This document shows positions 34,575-45,049 of a DNA stretch of 64,000 nt, one piece after another. The stretch is from Berberis thunbergii (lineage: Eukaryota; Streptophyta; Magnoliopsida; Ranunculales; Berberidaceae), in the NCBI GenBank assembly GCA_003290165.1, contig QNQO01000813.1, positions 310,001 to 374,000 on the forward strand. Reading direction: 5' to 3'. The notes below the pieces were generated by a model. It made no database searches. It had not been told where the DNA came from and worked only from the letters and a program-made list of their open reading frames with translations. A program made the position numbers and the translations under genes. Each line of letters opens with the position of its first letter. The stretch's first letter is position 1.

Positions 34575-35323
34575 AAAAAAGTGGGAGTCTCATGCCAGTG
34601 AGCCACAGTCCACTGCGCTTGATATTATAGAGTTGGATGACATCCTCCACACGCATTTGTGACATGTCACGAAATTTATCCATGACTACTTTGTACTTAG
34701 AAGAAAGGGGTGTCTTTGAAAATTTCCCTACAGAAAGCACGAATAATAATTCAATATGCAATTAATACAAGCGGGACTGAGAACAAAATTAAACTTAGTT
34801 GCCCGAACTCCCACTCGATTGGACAACCATCAAGCTCGAAATACTTCTAGTACGTAGGAGCCATGAAGCAATACTTCTGCCAGAACTTGTAACCGTCAGG
34901 TAGCTTGCCAAAACAAGCCGACGACTTCAACACACACACGATATTCTCATTTATCCGAAAAGAGGTGAGCAATTGGATCACCCTCAGAGACACTCGGACA
35001 CCAACGTCTTTCGCTCTGATCAGAATGGCGATCACCGTATTGTACCTAAGTGGGCATAATACCGAGGTACGCCAGGAAGCTCTAGATTTCCTTGATGACA
35101 GAAAAACAAACGCCCGATTGAAACATACCTTGGTGCAAGTAGATAAATCATTCTGGAGGAGATAATGACGTTTGACCAACGCCCAAAGTGAAAAGCACCA
35201 AATCATCAGGGATCCCGTACTTCTCACGAAGGCCTTCCAGATTCAACTCGAAGATCGATCTCTCATAAAAAAAAACTTATTGCCTTTAATAAACAATTCA
35301 AAAAGTTGATGCTGGCCTGCCAT
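34575..35323 (-). pseudogene. Tat-1 antisense gene, head (Transposase_28-like)
   Basis: It starts at ATG 35323 with MAGQHQLFELFIKGNKF. After a one-base shift in a homopolymer it reads FELNLEGLREKYGIPDDLVL, then an LPPE...FIYLHQGMFQSG-like stretch, LGIMP and a WQ...LQVLAEVLLHGSY segment, ending against Ath-1 at 34574. The order equals the Tat-2 antisense head. The coding direction is opposite to gag, and the gene would be transcribed from next to the 3' LTR. The remainder of the gene is at 15715-17413. Frameshifts make it inactive even without the insertion. Confidence 0.65.
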
Positions 35324-35604
35324 GGAAGAATGTACAAACTTTCAATTATTTAACAAAACCAAAAGAGCAAGAAGCGAAAAGTCAAAACATAGTCTCTGGG
35401 ATCGAACAAGTAAATGAACTAAACTTTGCAGAAAAGGTGATTTATATAAAGGGAAGGATTTCTGCTTTTTTTAGCAGTCATAGGCCCAATTAATGACACG
35501 TTGTTCGAGAAGATGATTCAGACTCAATCATAATGACTGCCCAATTCATTCATGACATGACTTAGTGAACCGACTAATTAGCCTACTAACTTGGGGAGAG
35601 CAGC

Positions 35605-36269
35605 TGATGATACACCAAACTGTCCATTAATTCACGTCGTACACGTGTTATGATGATCTCGTCAATAGAGCAAAGCGGGCCTAATCACTCGCCCAATCTG
35701 GCAAAACCTAGACGACACTAAGCCCATTTTGGTAGGGTTCAGAAGGTTGAGCCCAAATTGCAACGCCCTATTAAGCCTATACGTCACATGGTCAAACCCA
35801 ATACCCGTAAGACCTAATAAGGCAAGTATTTGAGGGATCAACCTAAGATAGGCATGCTAGCAATACATCGACTCATACCAAGAAACAAATACTGGAATAT
35901 AAGTCATGCATGGAAACTCTTCTGCATGGACAACACTCCATATGGGAAGAATTCCCGCAGATCTAGGAGCAGAAGTCGTGTAGGAAAACTCTCTTAGATG
36001 GATGACTCCTAATAAGGAAATGATCAAGAGATCTTTCCCTAAACTACGCTACCAAAGGCCTAGCCGACCAAAGACTCTCACATGATAAAATAGGCCACAA
36101 GGTTGATGAACAAATGTACGTTACATAATCCAATTTAGAGTTTTACACATTTCTCAAGCCTTTTATGACTTGAGCATTAAAGTTTCATCACCTGCCTGCC
36201 ACAACGATGGTCTTTGGCTCACGTGTGTTCCTGTATCAAGGTGAAGGAAAACAAGATTCGACACCATCA
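35605..36269 (+). repeat. Tat-1 3' LTR
   Basis: It begins TGATGATACACCAAACTGTC after the polypurine stretch TTGGGGAGAGCAGC and ends ATTCGACACCATCA. Many substitutions separate it from the 5' LTR, a large share of them transitions. Confidence 0.88.
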
Positions 36270-36274
36270 ATAGT

Positions 36275-38400
36275 ATAATATTATAGTTGAAATTAAATTG
36301 ATATAAAAAAGTGGAAGATATATTTAAATAATGATGAAAAATAAAAGTAGGAAGTGTGGTTGGAATGATAAAGAAACATGAGATCCCTAAATTTAGCTTT
36401 TGATTAGAATGGGGTATTAAATTTAACTTTTACCATTAGAGATGCTCTCATGTAAGCGACTTCCAAAGGCTAGTTTTTGGTTTAAATGAAATTGCTTTAA
36501 TTTTTTAAATAAAAAAGAAAGAAAGATAGAAAAGATTGAATGGGCCCAAACTCCAGATATCTTCCTAGGTTTTTTTAGGAGTAGATAGCAACATGTGTGG
36601 GTGCCAGGGGCTAGGGGGAGTAGATAACAACATTTGTGAAGGCCCTCCCCCTATCTAAATTGTTCATTCAATTATATCTAGATGTCTTTGTTGATGTAGT
36701 GGTTAGAAGTTTATCATTTTTAGTAAATGACTCGAGTTTGATACTCTTCGAGCGAAAAATTTCATTTGTATTTTCTTTATAGCCATTCATAATTACTATT
36801 TCTACATTTTTTTCAACGCATTTTATATGTAATTTCTATTTTTGCTTTCAACATAATTTTATATGTAATTTCTACTTTTTCGTTTTCAACGCAATTTTAT
36901 ATGTAATTGCAAACAATAAAAAAATGAATTGTTTGTTCAAAGTGGTATAAAAATTTCAACAAAATATATTTGAAATTGATATCTAAAATAATAACTATAG
37001 AATTCAATGAAAATATATACCATTAGCCAACTCGTATAAAATTTGAGCCTCATATAAACCATTATTTCTATGAAATTGTATTAGGACCTTATTATGTTCA
37101 CAAATTTCAAATTTTTTTTTTAACTTCAACTAGATACTTATCCTATTTATTTTTTGATTTTGGTTATCTATTCTAGGTATTACGATCGTTTGCCCAAGGT
37201 TATCAATATTTTGGGTTAAAATTGGATTATACTAGATTCAATTTAGTACATGCAATGTATTTTTGGTAGTTGTATTTTTTTATTAGTTATTAGCTCGGGT
37301 AAGAAATTTTTTTGCTCCACCCGTGATAACTATTATTATCAACTAATATAAGTTATTAATGCGGCGAAAAATTGACGATTAATCGCAATTCGCTTTTGAC
37401 CGAACTGAATTGGGTGAAATAAGTTGGAGTTTACCGGCAACTAATCAACAAAAAACAAGAAGAAGAGAGAAGGTGAAGATCTTTGGGCGGCGACGACGAG
37501 TAGATCTCTGGCTCTAGATGACAACGACAACTAGATTTCTGGCTCTCTCAATTTCTCGTTTCCTCTCTTCCTTCAAATCAAATCAGAAAGGTATGTACCA
37601 CTTCAACCATAATTTCCCTCTCCTCCTAGTCCCCATCCCACTCGGCCTTCCCTTCTTTTCTCCCCTATTGTGTAAAATTCATATGGACTAGGGGAGCTTG
37701 TTGATTGAGGTTAGTTGTAGTGATATGGATTTTGGTGAACCAATTGATTGTTGTCAGAACAAATTGGATTTAACTTGTTGCTGATGTTGAACTTCTATCT
37801 TTCTATATATTTGACATTTTTGGCTTTCTAACTGAGAGCACTAATAGCCAAACCTCCAATTTCTTTGGAAGTTTGTGATTATGCGTGACAAATCCACACA
37901 ATTTTCACGCACTTCAGTCATGACTTCCTTTAATCTTTGATCTAGAATATATTGGCATAATCCTCAGGATGAGGAGTATTTTTGTTTGTACAAAGTGACT
38001 ATTCTAGAAATATCTTCGGTGCAAAGTAATACGATTTACCTTCATGAGTTAGTGGGATATGTAGGTTGGTACTTCTTGTTAAGTTTGACATCTATTTTGC
38101 TTCTGAATGTTTATCTTGGTAGCTTGGTTGTTAAAACAATCAACAAATTTCTTTTAGTTTGTTTTTAAGTAGCTTGGCAGAAAGTTAGTAAAGTTATATA
38201 ATTACAAATTTACGCAATTGTGATTAATTATTTACTTTTGTAATCTATGACTATGGTTAAATTTAAAATATATATACTTTGACAAAATTGATCAATTAAA
38301 TCAAATTGATCCCACTTAATCGTAATTCAGTCATGGACCACACTGCAATCGCTTTCCGATTTAACTGCATAGCAACTAATAATTATTCATTTATTTGTCA
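36275..38400. other. intergenic DNA between the nest and the RING gene
   Basis: AT-rich. A short degenerate repeat with TTTTATATGTAATT(T/G)C occurs three times at about 36825-36910. Near 37440-37590 there is a purine/pyrimidine-rich, less AT-rich patch ending AAATCAGAAAG-GTATGTACC that looks like a 5' untranslated exon with a donor site, but I find no downstream coding exon to attach it to. Otherwise I see no gene. Confidence 0.45.
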
Positions 38401-38669
38401 TCTGACTCCTTTTGACTAAAATCCTTGGTCCGCCGCCGGTGAGTGCAAATACAAATGCCCTCAATTTCCCACAAAATCCGTCTTCCCCTTGCACGCTTAC
38501 GCTTACGCTTGTATTCATTCCCAGAGACAGAGAGCTGAGGCGCGTGAAGATCAAATGTTGTCCGCAACTAAAACTGAAATACAGCAACGTCAGGGTATTG
38601 TCGTCATTTCAGTATCTACTTCCACAAAATAGCTCACAAGGCAAAGACGAATAAGACGTCCAACCCAAC

Positions 38670-38730
38670 CCAACCGAACAGCAACAGTAACCACAACAAA
38701 AACCAAAACCAAAACCAAAACCAAAAAAGA
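38670..38730 (+). repeat. AACCAAAACC simple repeat in the RING gene leader
   Basis: About six copies of (ACCAAAA) lie 40-70 bases before the start codon, probably inside the 5' untranslated region. CA-rich unstructured leaders are common in plant genes. Confidence 0.6.
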
Positions 38731-38765
38731 GCATTTCGGGTTCGATCGCTCTTTATTCGAAATCC

Positions 38766-40055
38766 ATGGCGGAAGTTGCAGAATTTCACATACAAGGGTT
38801 CGAAGACGACCAGATCGAAACCCTAGACCCCATTTGTTACTGGCCACACGAGTTCGATCACGAAGACTTCAACTTCGATCCTTCTGATTCCGACCCCTTC
38901 TCTCCTCGCTCTGTTGAGTTTTCAGATTTTCGAATCTACTCTCCCAACGTGTTCGAGATCGAAGAAGATCGAGGCGTGGAGATTGGTGGGTCGGATTCCA
39001 AGTCTGGGGTTCCGAGAGAAGAGCCAGTGATCGATTTGGTTGAACGACCGAGAAGAAGAGGGAGGAGAGAAGACGAGGAGGAATTTCTGTCGAACCCATT
39101 TGCGGAAGAGCCGTTTTTTAGGGTTTGTGATGAGGATAATGAAGTGGGGGGGTCGGATTATATGCAGCTAGGTGGGTTAGAGTTAGGTTTCAGTAGGTTG
39201 AATTACGATCGGGAAGGTCAGGAAGAGAGTGGGTTTATGATTGAAGAGCGTGACAATAACTTATTTGTGGGGAGGAGGAGGGATTCTGTAGGGGAGTCCA
39301 TTGAGATTCGAACAATGGAGCAGTTTGGGAATTGTCTTCGGGTGATTGGGATTGGGATTCGATCGGATGCGGAAGAGGAGGAAGAAGAAGAGGAGGGGAT
39401 TCTTGGGGTGAATTTTAGAGACGATGATGGGTTTGATCAAGGAGAAGATGATTTGGATATTCCTCTTTGTTGGGATTCTCTTCGATTGGAGGATCAGAGA
39501 GAACCCAGTGGAGAATTTGAGTGGGAGGAGGTCGAAAATAGGTTTGATGAGAGAGAGGTGCTAAGCATGGTGATTGATGCAGATGAGGAAATTTCGGTCA
39601 CTGATATTCCTTCTGCGGAAGTGATTGAAGGGAGGGAAGAGATGATGAGGAATTTGGAATGGGAGGTTCTTTTGGCAGTTAATAATATGGAGAGGAATCT
39701 CGGGTCCGAGCATGAAATTGATCATGAGGATTATATTTACCCGGCAGAATATGATATGATTTTTGGGCAATTCGCAGAGAATGAGAGTGCCCTGCGGGCT
39801 AGTCCTCCAGCTGCCAAGTCTGTGATCGAGAATCTTCCATCCATCTTCTTGACTCAGGAGGAAATTCAGAACAAAAGTGGTCTTTGTGCAGTCTGCAAGG
39901 ATGAGATTTCTACCGAAGAGAAGGCAAAGATACTTCCTTGCTCCCATTACTATCATGAGGATTGCATTTTGCCGTGGCTTAATATCCGGAATACTTGTCC
40001 TGTTTGTCGATTTGAATTGCCTACAGATGATCCTGAATATGAAAGGAGGACATGA
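38766..40055 (+). CDS. RING-H2 E3 ubiquitin ligase (single exon, 429 aa)
   Basis: This intact frame has a start in good context (AAATCCATGGCG). The C-terminus carries a complete RING-H2 finger at residues 374-414: C374-x2-C377, C392-x-H394, H397-x2-C400, C411-x2-C414, within LCAVCKDEI, LPCSHYYHEDCILPWL and CPVCRFELP. This is typical of the plant RING1/CIP8/RNF126-like ligases, which bring a ubiquitin-loaded E2 enzyme to a substrate. The first 350 residues are acidic and probably disordered (runs such as EEEEEEEEG at about 207), with no other domain or membrane segment. The lack of introns is common in this family. The 5' leader has an AACCAAAACC repeat; a likely poly(A) signal (AATAAA) lies near 40255. 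A broken duplicate is at 44140-44490. The substrate is unknown. Confidence 0.93.
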   Translation: MAEVAEFHIQGFEDDQIETLDPICYWPHEFDHEDFNFDPSDSDPFSPRSVEFSDFRIYSPNVFEIEEDRGVEIGGSDSKSGVPREEPVIDLVERPRRRGRREDEEEFLSNPFAEEPFFRVCDEDNEVGGSDYMQLGGLELGFSRLNYDREGQEESGFMIEERDNNLFVGRRRDSVGESIEIRTMEQFGNCLRVIGIGIRSDAEEEEEEEEGILGVNFRDDDGFDQGEDDLDIPLCWDSLRLEDQREPSGEFEWEEVENRFDEREVLSMVIDADEEISVTDIPSAEVIEGREEMMRNLEWEVLLAVNNMERNLGSEHEIDHEDYIYPAEYDMIFGQFAENESALRASPPAAKSVIENLPSIFLTQEEIQNKSGLCAVCKDEISTEEKAKILPCSHYYHEDCILPWLNIRNTCPVCRFELPTDDPEYERRT

Positions 40056-40300
40056 AGGCTGTTGGTGGCTTTTCGAAGGACTTTCAGGTGAGATACGATT
40101 TTGAAAAATTTATGAAAACTGAAAAAGTAGGATGTGGGTACAATGTATATATGATTTTTGAAGTCTGTCCTTTTTTGACAGATTGTGGCTTTGTTTGTAG
40201 ACTTCTATTGTTGGATAGTGAGTGTAATTATTGTTGTTAAAGAGATCAGCTAGCAATAAACTCATGCTCTTACCTTGATTGCGTCTAGCTTGCTTGTACA
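40056..40300 (+). terminator. RING gene 3' untranslated region and poly(A) signal
   Basis: AT-rich and non-coding, with AGCAATAAACTC at about 40252 as the best poly(A) signal, roughly 200 bases after the stop. The open frames here do not look like proteins. Confidence 0.5.
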
Positions 40301-42297
40301 TAGCTTAAAGAAGAAATTAAAATCAAATGGAGGCTTTGTTGATTTGTGAGCCCATTCCTTTTATTTGTTTCAATTATATTTTGTATTTTTGACTGTAGAG
40401 ACCCCTACCTCCCCTCCCCAGATAAACACAATGAATGAAAGGTGATGAGTAAAACTCCGATCATGGAAAAGAGAGTATCTTTTTTTACGAAGATAGACAT
40501 AAGTGTTAGACAGAACACGGGTTTCAATATTGTTTGGTGGATCAGCAATGGACACTGCATTCCAATCCGTCTCATACTCAGTAAGTTGATAAACATGGCA
40601 AAGTATGGGAGAACTTAGAGTGTGTTAGGTTTCTAACGGTACAAAAGAAGTATCAGTTGGGTGCTAATGACATGTGGATTGGAGTCCATATTGCATGTGG
40701 AGTAATGTGGGATAACCAAACTTACTTGGTAGTGTAATAGTGGTGGCACACGTTGTAGAGTGTGAAGTCACATAAAGTGGAGGACCAAATACCAATTGTA
40801 TAAAGGAAAAGTGCATGTGTGTGTAGATAAATATTTTAAAAGTTTTGATTATTCATCTAGCCAAGAAAATGTTAGAGGTTGTGTTTGCTTTTTTATGTAT
40901 ATGTATGATTAAAACCGACGAGATTTGCATTTCATGTGTACTAACTAAAAAGAGGCTCTGGTAGAGAAGTTGTATGTATGTCTATATTATATCAAGACTT
41001 TGTTTTACATCAATTCTCATTATATTTGTCCCTTCGATGAGAAAAAAAAATAGTAGTGGTTTTGAATTGGACCTTAGAACTTTCAGAGAGGATTTATGCT
41101 ATTTAGGAAACATAAACAATATTTGGGAAAGCTGGTAATTGTGTGGTGTTCATTTTCCATGTGAGCGGAAAATTTGGTCACCTACTTAATGGAAAATATC
41201 AACATTTAAGATCATGTGAATCTTTGTAGAGTTCAATAGTGGTATTGGTCTGAAAGGAAAACCAAAAGTGACTAGTGTGTCATTTAGGCTTGGAGAGGTG
41301 CTAGGTGCCTTTTTTTAGGCATGACAGTAGAAAATGACTTCTTGTTGCTATCTTAAAACAATATTGATATATTTTTAGAAGAAGCACTACCCAGTCTTTA
41401 TTATTCTGTTAGAAGATACTATATTACTATCTATATTACAATTTAGAGTGGTGTTTTACTATTCATTACTGACTAGGACAAACTAAGGATTAAAGATAAA
41501 AGATGGCTTGGATTGAAAGTTGGAAAATGTATTGTGGGTTGAGATTCATTTCCTATGATGATATGTTTGTAAATATAAAATATATAGAAGAACAAAGAAA
41601 AAAAATAGTGAAAAAAGTTGGTGGACTGTACATGTGGTGGAGAGAGAAAATATTGTTTTTTCTTTTTTCTCAAAATGAAAATTATCATAACTATCTACGT
41701 AGTTTTCGGAAAATGCATTTTTTTAAATATGTTTCCAACAAAACCAATGATCAATACAAGCGCTAGAATTTAAAAAATATATGTTTTATTATTAAAAAAG
41801 TCCAATGCATTTCACCCGTTGGTATTTTTTTTTCAATTCTTTTCAGAGGAATAAAAAGGGTTTCTCAAGGCATATTCAAACAAATAACTCAAATTCTAAT
41901 AAAACCAATGATTAATACAAGCTCTAAAATTTAAAATATATATTTTATTATTAAAAAAATTCTAATGCATTTCGCGTCGTTAATATTTTCTAGTATCATA
42001 CTAGACAGACATCTTAATGCACATTTAAACAAAAAACCCTAAATTTCATGTTTTGGCGAATTCAAAGTTTTGGAGATAACTCACTCTCGACGTTTGAAAT
42101 TTTTTTCCCAACTGATTCTGAGTCTAACCTTAAAGTTTAAAATATATTTTTACCTTAGAATAAATTTATACTTCAAAACTGATTGAGGGCAAAAGTGGGG
42201 ATGGTGGCGGGGGTGTTTAGGAAATGATATAAAGCCAAAAAAATGATGCACTTTGCGGGAGTGCCAATAGCACGAGTGTTAGTGTATATATATATTA
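40301..42297. other. intergenic AT-rich DNA
   Basis: I see no gene. Two related blocks, AAAACCAATGATCAATACAAGC near 41740 and AAAACCAATGATTAATACAAGC near 41900, repeat with following ATATATTTTATTATTAAAAA, a roughly 160-bp diverged tandem duplication. Confidence 0.45.
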
Positions 42298-44139
42298 GAA
42301 CATTTCATGTTAAATGGAAACCAAGGATGCACGAATACGGCGATTCGGCAATTTTCAAAAAATTAGGACTCATCGACATGGCGAAACGGTCAAACTTTAC
42401 TTTTTATTAATTTTATTTTATTTTATAATTCATGAACATAAACAACCTAAAGCTTAAAATTGTTTAAAATTTTTACTTTTGAAGCTGGAAGATGAGAACT
42501 TAACAAGAGAGATAGAAAAATTTACAGAGATGTTCGGATAGTCAAAATTTATTGGGGAGTGTATCTAATTTACAAATTGTTTCAAAATAGTGTGTAATTG
42601 TGTATCTAAGAGCAAATTAATCATAAAAAACAAATAAATCAAATTACTGAGAAATTATATAGCAAAATACCCTTTTTTGTGTGTATTGTATCTAATTTAG
42701 AGTGAGGGAAGAAACGACCTTGATGATGCCTGATGTACCATCAAATGAAAATGTCAGTCAAGAAGTCAAGAACCCTCAGATTGAGTACGACGTGAAGAGG
42801 TGCTCTAATTAAAGCAATTGAGTGCAGTAGAACTTGGTGTTTCTTCAAGAACTACTTCCAAAAACCAGCAGAGAAAAACAGGAAAAAAGAAAAGAAAAAA
42901 ATCCCCAAGAAAAACAGGAAAAAAAAACACTGGCCGTGTCGGAGTAGTATCCTGGCCGTGTAGGAGCCGAGTCGGAGCCGTGTCGGTCTCAGTCAACGTG
43001 TCTTAACCGTTGACCGCATGTCGGATACGTGTCGGTCGCGAGTCCGTGTCCGACACATATCTGACTCTCAAAACGGGAGTTTTCCGAAGAGTCCGTGCAT
43101 CCTTGATGGAAACACATAACTTGAAAGCTTGAAGTGTAGAATAGAGGATCGCAGACACAAAAAGTGATAATAGGACTTTCTTACAAAGATATTTCTTGAA
43201 GATTTTTGTTGTCAAAATACGTCGAGACACTTCAAATGAGGTAGGTTGTTGAAGGCATGGGGAGTGGGGTGCGGAAGGCACACTTAGCATTGAACACACA
43301 TGAGCTGGCATTTTGGAAAAAAAAATCGATTTCAGCTTTTCAGACTTTTAAAATGAAATAAATGTTTATTTTGTCAATAAAGAATATATCAAATGGAACT
43401 ACATAAATTGTTTAAGGTACTTGGTGGGACATGGATACATATATTGATTGTGGGACTTTGTTTGGATGGAGGTACTTTATCAGGAAGTTTGGAGCATAAC
43501 ATGTAGTGTCAAAGGCACTTGTTGTCTAGTAGACTGTTGAAGTTGTATGCTAACTTAGTTGCTCAGGGTATCTTAATTATCAAATTCATGCAAAACATAG
43601 TGGAATATAAATAAGACATTGAGTAATTGGAAATGCATATTTAGTGGGATTACTTTTCGAAAACATCTGAGAGCTGAAGCTATGTGAATTTTGGTTGCGT
43701 TGAAGGTGTAATGGGCGGAAAAAGTGTCCAAGGAGCACAGTGTCAATATTTGGTCACGTTGCAATTAGTCATGAATCACTTTAAAAAAGAAAAAAAATGA
43801 TCGAGGCATGGAAATGAGATGTTGTAGGTGTACGAAGGTTATGGAGGACATGTTCTGCAACAACTTGTTACACTGCGGAGTCAGATGTTGAAGCCTGAAG
43901 GATATGCCCTCTGTCACAGCTTGTTTCAAGTCTCCAAGGGGTTTCCTTACATTTAGGCATCTATTGCCACACCCAGTCTTAGGAGGTCTGTTATGAATAA
44001 GTCTCGAGGACGTTACTGACAATATTAGGATCTCCTATAATCAATTCTTATACTGTCTGCAATGGTGTGTTGTAGCATTTAGTGTACAGTATTTAAGATG
44101 CATAAGTCATTTAGACTGGTCTTGAAATATTGTCTTGGG
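42298..44139. repeat. direct duplication, copy 1 (interrupted by a hAT element)
   Basis: After removal of the hAT element (42322-43105), this stretch aligns in order with 44485-48380 after removal of the LINE there. Shared landmarks: GAACATTTC(A/G)(T/C)GTTAA, GAATAGAGGA(T/C)C, AAATGAGGTAGGTTGTTGAAGGCA, AAGGTGTAATGGG(C/T)GG, GGAGGACATGTTCT, GCCACACCCAGTCTTAGGAGG and GTGTACAGTATTTAAGA. It has no coding sequence of its own. Confidence 0.85.
42322..43105. mobile_element. non-autonomous hAT element (784 bp) with perfect 8-bp duplication
   Basis: The ends CAAGGATGCACG and CGTGCATCCTTG are inverted repeats. The 8-mer ATGGAAAC occurs at 42314-42321 and again at 43106-43113, a perfect hAT-type duplication. 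The matching place in duplication copy 2 (about 44498-44505, ATGGTAAC) is empty. The right sub-terminal part is packed with GTGTCGG/CCGTGTC motifs (42935-43060), likely transposase-binding repeats. A lysine-rich open frame at 42818-43006 is not a transposase. Confidence 0.93.
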
Positions 44140-44490
44140 CGTGGAGAGGAGCGAGTGATTGATTTGGTTGAACGAGCAAGAAGAGGCGGAATGAGGACAA
44201 GGAGTTTTTGTCGAACGCATTTGTGGAAGAGCCGTTTTTCAGGTTTGTGATGAGGATAATTAATTGGGCTCAAATTATCTTTAGCTAGGTTTAGGGCTAA
44301 GGTTCAGCAGGTTGAATTACAATCTGGGATGGTGAGGAGGAGAGTGGGTTTATGATTGAAGAATGTGAGAATGAGTTGTTTGGGGGAAGGAGGAGGGATT
44401 CTGCTGGGGAGTGGATTGAGATTTGAACAGTGGAGCTATTTGGGAATTGTTTCTGGTGAATGGAATTTGATCGGATGAGGATGAACATTT
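44140..44490 (+). pseudogene. truncated, decayed copy of the RING-H2 gene
   Basis: The sequence matches 38973-39375 of the RING gene base for base over long runs (GATTGATTTGGTTGAACGA, CATTTG(C/T)GGAAGAGCCGTTT, GAGAGTGGGTTTATGATTGA, GGAGGAGGGATTCTG). A segment of about 30 bases near the start is deleted, and there are small indels and in-frame stops. It covers only part of the acidic N-terminal region (about codons 70-205) and lacks the RING. It sits exactly between the two copies of the direct duplication. Confidence 0.9.
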
Positions 44491-45049
44491 CGCGTTAAAT
44501 GGTAACACTTCATTCAAAATCTTGAGGCGTAGAATAGAGGACCAAAGGTACACAAATTGATAGTAAGACTTTTTTTACAAATATATTTTTTGTTGCCAAA
44601 ATAAGTCGAATGTGTAGACACTACAAATGAGGTAGGTTGTTGAAGGCACGAGGTGTGGGGTGTGGGTACAAAAGGCATGCGTAGCATTGAACACATGCGA
44701 GTTGACATTTTAGAAACAATCCATTTCATCTTTCCAGATTTTTAAAATGAAGTCAATATTTATTTTGACGATAAAGAAAATGTCAAATGTAAGTGCATAA
44801 ATTTAACAGGGATAATGGATTGTTTAAGGACTTGGTGGGAGATGGAGATTCTTGATACATATATTGGTTGTGAAACTTTGTTTGGATGGAATACTTTCTT
44901 AGGAAGTTGCGAGCATAAGATGGTAGTATTGCAGGGATTTTGATTATCAACTCATGCAAAACATAATGGAATATAAATGAGACATTGAGTAATCATACTG
45001 CGTATCTCATGTGCTTACTTCTCAAATGAAAACATTTGAGAGCAGAAGT

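Larger units (their letters stand above)
9272..36269 (+). mobile_element. Tat-1: outer Ty3/gypsy Tat-like LTR retrotransposon (pol-less, nested)
   Basis: Matching LTRs lie at 9272-9944 and 35605-36269, both starting TGATGATACACCAAA and ending GACACCATCA. The flanking 5-mers ACAGT (9267-9271) and ATAGT (36270-36274) agree at four of five bases, as expected of an old target duplication. The element's own sequence consists of a gag remnant, a protease remnant, non-coding DNA with a 179-bp tandem array, and an antisense coding region. No reverse transcriptase, RNase H or integrase is visible. Ath-1 interrupts it from 17419 to 34569; a hAT MITE lies at 11789-12156. The visible divergence of the two LTRs makes this an old insertion. 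Confidence 0.85.

Noticed and set aside
36275..38400. Gene starting with the exon-like patch at 37440-37590
   Set aside because: A donor-like GTATGT follows, but I could not find a coding exon that would use it.
38670..38730. Telomere-like repeat
   Set aside because: The unit is ACCAAAA, not the plant telomere CCCTAAA; it is part of a gene leader.
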